This document shows, one piece after another, positions 1-11,900 of a stretch of 35,769 bases of DNA. Made by a program: the position numbers and the translations under genes. Source of the DNA: Neocallimastix lanati (nom. inval.). Lineage: Eukaryota > Neocallimastigomycota > Neocallimastigomycetes > Neocallimastigales > Neocallimastigaceae. Location of the stretch: the NCBI GenBank assembly GCA_016946835.1, contig JACVTC010000374.1, forward strand, positions 1 through 35,769. The letters run 5' to 3'. The first letter of the stretch is position 1. Every line of letters begins with the position of its first letter. The notes beneath the pieces were generated by a model that searched no databases, was not told the origin of the DNA, and saw nothing but the letters and a program-made list of their open reading frames with translations.

Positions 1-3000
1 ACCCCTTGGTTCACTGCTTCCGATTCTTCCGCTACTAATACTGACTTTTGGTTAACGCTAGGAAAACAATTTCTCCTTTATTTTTACCATAAATTTCATT
101 GACTTCATTAGCTCGGAACGCTATATACCTTACTTCTTCCTCTTCCGTCGGAACTGGAACTCCTAGTCCCTTACCGAAACATACTTTTTTACCATCTTCT
201 TCTTCTCCTAACCTTCCCTCATCCCCATCAGCGCAGGGCCTCTATCTTCCTCTTCAACGACAACACATCCTTCTTTCTTCCATCCATTACACCGATTAAC
301 AATTTCTTCTTGACTACCCTGACTACCCTTACCATCCGATATTAAGTAGCCCTTAACAAGCACACATTTCTCTTGAGGAAGCATATCGCCTGCATTGAAG
401 GTACATTGATATGCCATAATATTGGAATCCCCTTTCTGTTGATCATACGTATTTTCTTCCGTTTCAGAGACTGCTTCCCCATTTACTTCTTTATACTTAT
501 TGCCTTTGTTATCAAAGTAAAGTATCGCCTTTCCTGCATTCCCAAGATCGGCATGCTCACTTCCATTAATATCTGTACATATTCCTTCAATTCCTACTTG
601 GATTTTATCGCTATTGATGCAATAATAATCATTAGCGCAGGCGCTATCCTCATTGCAATTTGAAAGTAAATTATCTTCAAGATAAATAATACTACCATCC
701 GTTCCAATTTTTATTGATACATTTTTTTCTGAATCTTCGCTTTGAACTCCTGGAAATTCATTATCTCTAATCGGAAGTGCTTGATATTTATTTACCTTCT
801 TCCGGTTTAATATCCATTGTGTCACTATCTTTAATTTGTAATTTGATATTGCCATCTCATCAACAATAAGATCTCCAATTTTTTTATTTTGACTTGGTTT
901 GAGGTCGTCTTCGCTTAACTCTTCACATTTCTTATTTTCACATTTAATTATACGTTTTTCATCTTCGTTCGCGTCGTTCGAGGTATTTATAAAGTATCCG
1001 TTGAGATCACTATCCTTTATCGAACACTCCGTCTTACCTTCACTTTTCGTACAGGTAATCAATTCTCCATTACCTCCTACAAAGTACTCTGGTTTGCCTT
1101 CTTCAGGATGACTTTCAATAGACGTACATTTAACGCTTCCATCTTCATCACTCACTGAACAATATATTAATTTACTCGGATCCCCTCCATCAATATACGC
1201 CGATGTTTCACTGACTTCTTCCAATTTACATTCAACGCTCCCATCGTCCTTTTCTTCACAATGTACAATACCTTTTTCATTACCATCTGGATAATATCCT
1301 GTATCATTACTGTCTGCTCTTTTACCAGTACAGTACGCATTTACACAGTGTACAATGACATCCGTGGGTTCTGTATTTACCTCCTTGATAACTACACTAC
1401 TCCCTTTAACCAGATAATATCCATCCTTTTCATCTGGCTTTCCTATAATCGTTTGTTCCGTATTACCAACAAATTTTTGATATTCAACTGTTTCCTTGAT
1501 TTGAACCATATAATTATCCGATTTGTCAATTAATTGACGTTCCACTCCTTGATCATTATTTCTTAAACAAATATTTAATTTATTAGGCGTTTGACTCTCA
1601 TCAATTTTAATAGTGCTTAGAAGTGCTGCTGTACAATCATTCGTTGATGATTCTTTGCTCCAATTTTTAGATTTAGTATATTTATGGATGATATCGCTAG
1701 TATCTTCAATAACCATATATCCATCACTTTCTATACACTCTCCAGATTCACAATAAAAGAGATAAATACGATCGCCCGCTGATAATTTGGGTGAAATATC
1801 TTCATACACATTATCATAATCTTCTTCCAATTGCTTGTACGCGCTTATTTCATCCGATGGATCATTCTTCCACTTATAAACTTCGCCATCTTCTTGGAAT
1901 TCATAGAGATAATATTCATTTCCCACTTTAATGACATAATTCTTTTGGTCTTTTCCTTTGAAATATTCATCATTCACAATATAACTGATCGTATTCGCCG
2001 TACTTGAAGAATAATATTTAATCATTTTTTCAATTGTTAATGGTGAGTTTTTCCCTTTAGTACCAACTGCTACATAATTTCCCGCGTTGTCTTGAGAAAG
2101 TTCAACACTGAGTTCCTTTTTTAAACAAAGATAATTCTTTCCCGATTTCTTGAGAATTTCTCCGCTTTTATCTTCACATTTTAATTTTGAATCTTCTTTA
2201 GCTACATATGGACTCGCTCCAGATCGGTCGTTAGTAAAAGTATAAATAGATGATCCTGTGAGTGCATAACCAGCGACCAACTGACATGTATTTGTCTTCC
2301 CTTCACATTGGTAGATACCAACACCTTCACGCGAACTTTCATTATTAAAATCAGTAGTTGATGCTGGTCTTACAACATTTCCTCCATCTTTATAATTGAC
2401 TTGATAGCCATCTTCCATGGTTTTCAACGTAAATGAATTCGTGGTAGCTTTCACTACTACATACGAATCTTGGTGACTGCCGTTAAATATACTTCCGCTT
2501 GATGCATCAATGATATATTCTTTACCATTAATCATTCCTCCATTCTTTGAGTCATTTATATTTATACAAAGATTATCACCATTTAAAAGAGCTCCAACTG
2601 TACTGCATGAAGTATCCGTTGGTACAATTCTTTCATTCGTCGCCGTCGTAGCAATACTCACTGAATAATAACCGCTTACAGGGTTACTATCCGTAGATTT
2701 TAAATAACCATACGTTTGTTTACACCCCTTACTACTATCACAATCATACAATCCCAAACTACTTAATCCTTCTTCTATTACGGTGGTGTTCGCTGGTAAT
2801 GAAAATGCCTTGCCATTATCTCGAATAACTCCATATAATCCACTATCAAGTGTCGTTCCTGTAATATCCCCGACAGAGAAAATATTATGAATGGCTCGAA
2901 CTAGCATTTTTTTATTATTCTTATCAATTATATAGTCGACTTTTTCTTCACTACTTTCAACGAATGGTATGCTTTCCTTGGAATTAATGCAAAATTCAAT

Positions 3001-3737
3001 TTTACCATTACTTTCATCTTCAATTTTAATAATTCTACCAACATTAGAGGAACAATCCCCTGTTGATAACGGTTCAACTTTTCCATTACTATTATTACTG
3101 AAACTTTGAATTTCATAATAATCGCTACCATCAGTAATATATCCTGTATTAGAGACACAAATACCATTACTATCACAATTGAAAAGCTTCAAATCTATAA
3201 ATTTCGTAGCAAATTGTAAAGATGTATATTCTTTCATTGAATTTTTATCGATGAGATTGGGTCCTGCTTTTTCATCATAGAGATTATTTAGAATGATACT
3301 ATTACTACTTATACTCGCTACAATGGCCTTACTGCTATAGGCTTTAAATACTGAACCACTAACTGGTGATGGAATAATAATATTCGTAGCTGACGAATCC
3401 GTAGTCCAATCGTTTGACACTCCATTTGAACAGAATTGTCCAGAAGAAATTAATTGTCCATTACCTTCAGTGTTTGAACATGCTGAATTTGTAGGTGAAA
3501 CTACTGTATTAGAAGTACTAGCTGGATTGTCAATAGAGTAATAGACTGTTGGGGTATCCTCCGATTTTAAATAACCCACTGTTTGTTTACAAATATTGGC
3601 ACTGGTTCCGGTTTTACAATTAAAGTACGCTAAATTATTTAATATAAGAGAAATGTCTAAACTTGTTTGTGCTGTATCCATAAGCGTTGCCGTTTCAACA
3701 TTCACTAAATTGGCACCATCCGCAATAATTCTAGATC
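1..3737 (-). CDS. Gene L exon 11 (partial): A/B modules then short acidic Cys repeats; indel-damaged
   Basis: The acceptor is AAATAG before 3737. There is no intron in at least 3.7 kb. It opens with A (I-C-K-Q-T-V-G-Y-L-K) and B (C-D-S-N-G-I-C-V-S-N-T-G-Y-I) modules, then another A (K-G-C-K-Q-T-Y-G-Y-L-K). From about residue 840 it becomes short ~30-40-residue acidic repeats of the form I-x-C-x(n)-C-x(n)-G/Y-Y/F. Compared with gene R there are single-base indels near 52, 239, 792 and 857. The 792/857 pair compensate and garble about 22 codons. The 239 deletion causes the stop at 208, and homology continues in another frame to base 1. Confidence 0.68.
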
Positions 3738-5909
3738 CTATTTCCGTTATTATGTTATTATGTTATTATGTTATGATGTTATGATGTTATGATGTTATGA
3801 TGTTATGATGTTATGATGTTATGATGTTATAAATTTTAATATTAATTTTTTTTTTTTTTTTTTATTTTTTAATATTTTTTTTTTTTATAATATTAAATAT
3901 ATTTCTTTATTTAATAAAATTTTATAAAACAAAAAATATATATACAAATAAAAGGAAAAAATAAAAAATAATTAAAAAAAAATTTTTTATAATTTTTATT
4001 TTACCATTCAAGGTCTCCTTCATAAATATATTGGTAATGGCCCGGATGAAGAAAAAGCTGTTGCTGCTACTTTCATACCCAATATAATAACTCGATCCTG
4101 CCGTTAAAAATGGAATGCTTTCCTTTCCCAAACAAAGTTTTCCATAGGAAAGTAATTTCCAACCGTTATTACTGGTGCATGTATTCACAAAATCACTAGT
4201 AGATGATATTTTATTATTTGTCATTGTTGTACTAATCGCGTAATAATTATTATTATTACCACTTTTGATGTAGCCCTCACGGGCTGTACAATGGCCTTCT
4301 TCTGTACAATAACAAAGTTGTGTATTATTAATATTGCTATTCACTTGGGAGGTATCTTCAGTCCTCTTCAATGAAATAAAAAGATTTACCCCCTTTTCTC
4401 GATAATAATTATCTAAATAAAATGCATTCGCTGTCGATCTTACAATAATGCTTTCATCATTATTACTATCATTATCATTACTATTATTATCATTACTATT
4501 ATTATCTTTCTTGAAAAATACACTATCGCTGTTGGTAGAGAGAGAATAAATGTCGCCATTACTACTCATTGGATGTTCATTACCACTCTTAATACAAAGA
4601 TTTCCATTTTCAAGTAATTTACCTATATCATCATTATCTATTGAACATTTAGCATTTAAAACTTCTAATAATTGACCTTTTCCATTATTTTTAATATCAA
4701 AAGAATAATACTTTTTTGAACTATCACTGTCACTGGATGCTGCTAAATAACCATACGTTTGTTTACAAACAGTTAATTCGGAATTACATCTAAATAATAT
4801 CAAATTACCAATTATAGCCTTTAATTTAAAAGCTTTTATATCGTCGGGAATTTTTATAACTTTTATTTTTATACTATCTACTAAATTGAAATCTGATAGT
4901 TTATCATCTAATAAACAATAATTTATATTTATGAAAAAATAAATAAATAAGTAAATAAATAAATAAATAAATATGTAAATAAATAAATAAATATGTAAAT
5001 AAATAAATAAATATGTATATAAATGAATGAATATAAATATAATTTAAAAAATATAATTTGTAATATATAAAAAATATTTCGTTATAATATAAAAATATAT
5101 ATACATATATTTTTTTTTTTTACTTAATAATATTTAAAAATAAATAAATATTAATAATAAAAAATTTTTTATGGTGTTAAAATACAACAAAATATAAAAA
5201 ATAAAATATAATAAAAAAATTAAAATTTTCTATAAATATTGTTATTACTAATTAATAAACGAAATATATATACATTATTATTATTTTAAACTATTTTATA
5301 TTTATCTATTCATTCATTCAATCATATACTATTTCTATTTCTATCTCTATCTCTATCTTTATTGTTTATCTTTATTTCTATTTATTTATCTCTTATTTCT
5401 ATCTATTTATTATTTTTATTCGATTATTTATTTTTTCTTATTTTATATCTATTTATTTATTATTTATTTATCTTTTTTAATTAGTTTTTAATAAAATTTT
5501 AATGTTTGTTACTGTAAACTACTCTTATTTATTTATTTATTTATTTTTTTTTTTTTTAATTAGTTTTTTATAAAATTCTAATGTTAATTACACTGTAAAT
5601 TACTCTTATTATTATTATTATTATTATTTTAATTAGTTTTTTATAAAATTTTAATCTTATTTACTGTAAATTATTTTATTTCTTTATTATCTACTTATGC
5701 TTCATTCATTTTTATTTTACTTGAATTGAATTGAAATGATTTAATTTACTTTGAATTATTAAATTATAAAAATTAAATTGAATTTTATCATCAATTTCTC
5801 ATTTTTATTTTTATTTTATATTTTTTTACATCGTTAAATAGTAAAAATATTTTAATATATATATATATATATTTTTTATATATATTTCTTCATAAAATAT
5901 GTATTTTAA

Positions 5910-5976
<67 letters not shown>

Positions 5977-8900
5977 TTTATTTTTAATCTTTCAATAATT
6001 TTGGATATTTACCCTCTAATTTTATTTTGGCAATTATATTTGGAATTAATTTTGTCAATTTATATGTATCATCATCTTCCTTGATAATATAATTACTTTG
6101 ATTTGATGAAGTTGATGGAAATTCTACACTATTAACACTATCAATACAAAGTTTTTTACTGCTATCAATTTCTATTATTTTGCCTGTTGCTGAATTACAA
6201 GTGGAACCAAAACTATTTAGTGTAGGATTCTCTGATGGTATTTCATAATAAGCGTTATTGTTATTTGCATAACCTTCAGCTTTCAAACAAAAACCGTCTT
6301 TATCGCAAATATAAAGAGATAACTCAGAAGGAGAAGAAATACCTGAAGGACTAATTAATTTATTGGATTCAAATAATTTTACTCCATTATCAACTGAAAC
6401 TTTAAATAAAAAAAGTATATATATATATATATATATTAAATATTATTTTTAAATAATATATTAATAATGTATACAAAGAATATATATAAATAAATTAAAT
6501 AAATAAATGCATAGATATTATGATATTATGTAAATAAATAAACATTACATATATTATAATATATATATAAATAAATAAGTCAAAATAAATAATTTAAATA
6601 GATTTAAATAAATAAAAAAAAAAAAAAAAAATTAAATGAATGTATGTAATATAAATAAAAATAAAAATAAAAAAAAAGAAATTAAAATAAAAATTAAAAA
6701 CTTACTATTAACAATATTTTGAAAGACATAAGAGTTGGCGTCAGAATAAATTAAAATGTTGTTGGTTGTACTATCAAATACTGACCCTCCAGGATTATTT
6801 ATAATATAAGTATTATTATTTGTTGTTGCAAATTCCCCTTTAAGATTACCTCCCAAACATAGACTTTCATCACTCATTAATTTTGCAGTTTCAGTATTTG
6901 AACAACTAGTACTCGACGACAACTCATTGGGTTTAATCTCCTCATTATTTTTATTATATCCAATAGAATAATACTTAGTACTTAAATTGCTTCCTAACTT
7001 AATATATCCATAGGTTCGTTTACAGGACAAGACATCACTATTAGATTCTTCTTGAACACAATAGTAAAGGCCAATATTATTTAAATCAGTTAGTTCAGGA
7101 GTATCTTCCTGCTTTATCGTTTGTGAGGTTTTATTATTTACTATATTCGTTCCTGATTTAAGATCTTTTATTTTATATTTTATAGGGTAATTATTTTTAA
7201 TATAAAAATAGTTATTATATAATAATTGAAATAAAGTAAACAAAACGAAAAAGAAAGCAAAACAAAATAATAAATTTATATATATATATATATATATTAT
7301 TATTGTTATTAATAATAATTTATTGTAATTTAGTATTATTATTATTATTAATAATAATTTATTGTAATTTAGTATTATTATTATTTATTATTATTATTTA
7401 TTATTATTATTTATTATTATTATTATTTATTTTTATTATTTATTATTATTATTTATTATTATTATTTATTATTATTATTTATTATTATTATTTATTTTTA
7501 TTATTTATTTTTATTATTTATTATTATTATTTATTATTATTATTTATTATTATTATTTATTATTATTATTATTTATTATTATTATTTTAATTATTAATGG
7601 TCAATTACCTTTAAGTACATCAATTAAAAATATAGAATGGATAGAGGTAACAAGTTTATATGTTTGTTCGATACTATCATTTTCATTTATCTTTGCTACT
7701 CTAATTATATAATTTTCTACCAATGAACTATTTTTATCTAAAAAATCAATAGTTTCATCATTAATACTTATACATAGTTTTCCATCACTTCTTAATTCAC
7801 CAATGTTATTGATTTCTTTACAAGTTGCTTTAGTTTCATACATTTTTGAAACTGTTCCATCAGATACAAATGAATAATAATTATTGTTATTAGTAACAAA
7901 ACCTGTTTTTTGAATACATTTACCATTTATTTCACAAGTAAAGACTTTCAATTTATTGTATGAATCAATATTAATTTCTTCTACTTTGATTTGGGTATTT
8001 GAAATGGTAAGAACAACATAATCACCACTATAGAGATTATCATAATAAAATGAATTCAATGTGGCATTATATCCGATTACAATATTATTCTTGCTTTCAC
8101 TATTATCGTCTGCAGAAGCAGGATCAGGTATACTAATAAATACGTTGTGTTTTGGAACGTTAATTACATATATTTCATCTTTACTTTGTTTAAATTCAGC
8201 GACCGCCGCATTAGCCTCATCAGTATCAAGATAAAGTCCTTCATTTTCAGTTTTTATTTTACCAACAGTACATATCGCCTCTGCTGTAGTTATTGAATTA
8301 GTTCCACTAACATTGATTTCATAAACGGTGCTTCCTCCTTTCAAATAACCATAAGTTTGAACACACTTTTTCAAAGAATCATCGATTTTACAATTGAAGA
8401 AAAATAAATTTGAAAGGATGGAGGCTTCAATCTCTTTGGAGACGTCGGCGTTTGTAAATTTTTTTATTTGGAATCCGATATTATAAATATTAAGACCATT
8501 ATTGGGATACTCATTCTCTATATTATTTTTGTATAAAAAAAATATTAATAAAATTAATAAATAAGATATTATTGTTTAATTTAATTTTTCATTATATAAA
8601 ATAAGATACACATATATGTAATATATGCTAAAAAGCAAAAATATTTTATATATATATATATATATAAATTTATCTTAAATTACCTAATAATGTAACTTTA
8701 GCTATTAAATTTTTGGCGGTTTTTACTAATCGATATTTATTATTGATTTCATATATAATATAATTATTTAATTTGTTGGAAGAATCCGGAAATTCTATAG
8801 AATCAGTACCTCCAATACAAAACTCTTTATTGCTATTCAGGACACCTGTTGTATTATTGTCTAAGCAATCACTATTAGCATCACCATTCATTTTTGTAGA

Positions 8901-11900
8901 TGATCCTGAAAGTATGGAATAATAACCATTACTATTCTTTGCGTATCCTTCTGCGGAATAACAAATTCCTTCAGAATTACAAATATATAGTGATAAACTA
9001 CTTCCATCATCAATATCAGAAGTTACAGTTAATAATTTGTTTTTTTCAAATAATTTTACACCCCCATCATTCGTATCTAAATATCAGTGAAATATAAATT
9101 ATAAAATATTATATAATAGATTTTAATAAAAAAAAAGTTTAGAAAGTTAAGAAAAAAAATTTTTTATTAATAAAAAAATGAAATATAAAATGGTCAGTTT
9201 CATGAAAAAAGATAAATAAATAAAATAAAAAATAGTAATTATTTATTTTTTTTTTTTATTTCTTTTTTTTTTTTTTTTTAATATTATTATTTTTTTTAAA
9301 AAATATACATATATTATATTATTTAAGAAAATAAAAAAAAATAATGATAAAAATATATATATAATAAAGAAAAACTTACTATCTACAAGATTATTAAGAA
9401 CATGAGAATTGATCGTGGATTTTATTAAAATGCTTTTAGTACCGTTTGAAAATATCGAATCACTGCGACCGGACATAACGTAAACTGAATCCGCTAATGA
9501 TCCAGAATTTGTACCACCAAGACAAAGTCCACCTGAAGAAGTTAACTCTCCAATTATACTTTGAACGTCTTGACATGTTTTAACTCCAGAATTTGAATAC
9601 TTACTATTTGTGTTATTAGAGGCAATAGCATAATATTCTGACTCAATTTTAATATAACCAAAAGTTTGATTACATAATTTAGTCTTGTTACGATCGCACA
9701 AAAATAGTACTATATTCTTTAAAACATAGTAATTGATTTTATCTGTAGTCGTAACTATTTCGGAGGTTTCAACATTTACTATATTTGTTCCATCACTCGC
9801 ATCTAGAAAAACAATTTTTTAATATTTTTTTTTTTTTAAAAAAAAAGATTACAAAAAAAAAAAAAAAAAATACGTTATTTAAGAAAAATGAATAAAAAAA
9901 ATGTATGTATATAAAGTAATATATATATATTAAATCAATTTAACATAAAAAATAAAAAATAAAAGAAAATAAAAAAAAAAATAAAAAAAAAATTGAAAAG
10001 TAAATAAAAATTTTCTATTTATGTAAAGTGGATGAATTATAAAATATAAAATTTTCCATTCTTAACAAATAAAGTAAAATAAAATAGAAATAAAAAAAAA
10101 TAAAGAAATAATTACCTTCAACTTCTCTAATTATAAATATATTTTTTTTAGCTATTATTAAACTATAGGTAGATCCATTATAACTCATATAATATTTGGT
10201 ACCGTCAGTCAAGAATCCAAGAGCATAACTAATGTTATTATTTACACAGAGTTTTCCACCAGTAGTTAATTGATTAATGCTACTACAATCAGTATAAAGT
10301 GATGCTACTTTTGATGAATTACTACTATTTGTTAATTCGAAATATTCATTTTTTCCATTTGTGACAAAACCACCTACTTGAGTACAGATACCCTCTATAT
10401 TACAACTGTAAGCTACCAAGCTCGATTCATCTATTGTTTTATCAATTGCAGTAGTTTCAATTTTTGAAGCTTTTGTGGTAAGAACAATGTCTTCACTACA
10501 AAAGTTATCATAGTAAAACGCTGAATCAGTTGCTTTAATAACAATATTTTTTTTTGTATCATCTTCGTTTTTTAAAAAGATATTATCAGTACTGACACTT
10601 ATAACATATTCTTTATAGTTAATCATAGTTTCTTCTATTACAGAACTTTCTGAATTAATAAGACATAAACTTCCATTCGGTTGTAATTTTCCTACATCAT
10701 TATCTGTAGCACATGTTGGTAATGGTGTTGAGGTTAAATCAACAATTGTATTTATTTTATCTTTATTAAATGAATAATACGTCGGAGAACTATCATTTGA
10801 TTTAATATAACCAAAAGTTTGTTTACAAACATTAGTAGAGGTATCACAATTAAAGAGTGCCAAATCATCTTTATTGTTTGTTAAATCTATAGCAGTACTA
10901 GTTCCTAAATCAATTTTGTCTAAACTATCGGTGTTAATTACATTAAACTTTGGAAGGTCACCTATAAATATAGCATAATAAAATATAATAAATAAAAAAT
11001 AAAAAATAATTGATTCATTATTATTAATAATTCTATTTTTTTTATCAATACTATAATAACATAATTAAATGAATGAATATATTATAAAAATTGAGAAAAT
11101 TAGCTGATAAAAAATATTCTTTCATTTTAACTGCCTCTCAAAAATAAATAAATATATATATATATATATATTTATATATAATTTTATTTTTTTATTATTA
11201 TTTTACTTTTTGAAATGTTGACCTTTTTTTTATTTGGATTGTAATTGTAATTTATTTATATTTTTAAAAATAAATATATATACTTTTTTTTTAATTTTTT
11301 ATTTTAATATTGATTACTCTAACTTTTTTTTTTATTATTTTTATTTTAATATTGAATACTCCAATTTATTTATTTTTTTTTTTTTTTATTTTAATAATGG
11401 GTACTCCAACTTTTTTATTTTATTTTATTTTATTTTTTTTATTTTAATATTGAATTACTCCAACTTATTTTTTTTTTATAATATGTACTCTTTTTTTTTT
11501 TTTTTTTTTTAAATTAGCCTTTTTTTTATTTTTTATTTTTTATTTTTTTTTTTTTTTTTTTTTTTTTTTGAATTTTAATAATGAAATGGTTTAATTTTTG
11601 TTTTGTTTTATTTATTTATTTCTTAATAATAAGTATTTAAACTTTTTTTTTTTTTATAATAATTCTTTTTATAATTAAATTTAATTTATCATACCTGAAT
11701 AGTTATGGTCTTCTATTGCAAATATATTCGGTATTCCTCTAACAAGTGAATAGTTATTTCCATCTTTTTTGAAAATATAATATGCTTTATCACCATTTGT
11801 TAAAAAACTAATACTCTCATGCCCAAGACAAAATTTATGATAATTATCTAATTTACCGATGGACTCAGAGGTACATTCATTGTCTTGATTTACTGGAGTT

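Larger units (their letters stand above)
1..8617 (+). repeat. Inverted repeat tract 1, left copy (near-identical)
   Basis: Reverse-complement match to 26,599-35,217. Paired coordinates sum to 35,216 over 860-8,617, which means no net length change through four introns and several microsatellites. Only single-base indels in the first 860 bases break the register. Confidence 0.85.

Noticed and set aside
373-1533. Open frames on the strand opposite exon 11 (and mirrored ones in the right arm)
   Set aside because: Shadows of the coding strand; no cysteine-module or other family pattern.
208-3705. Free-standing gene ending at 208
   Set aside because: It is the 5' part of exon 11 of a spliced gene. 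The stop results from a 1-base deletion relative to the right arm, where the frame stays open.
7303-7590. 95-codon open frame and its mirror at 27,626-27,913
   Set aside because: Translation of an intronic TTATTA microsatellite.
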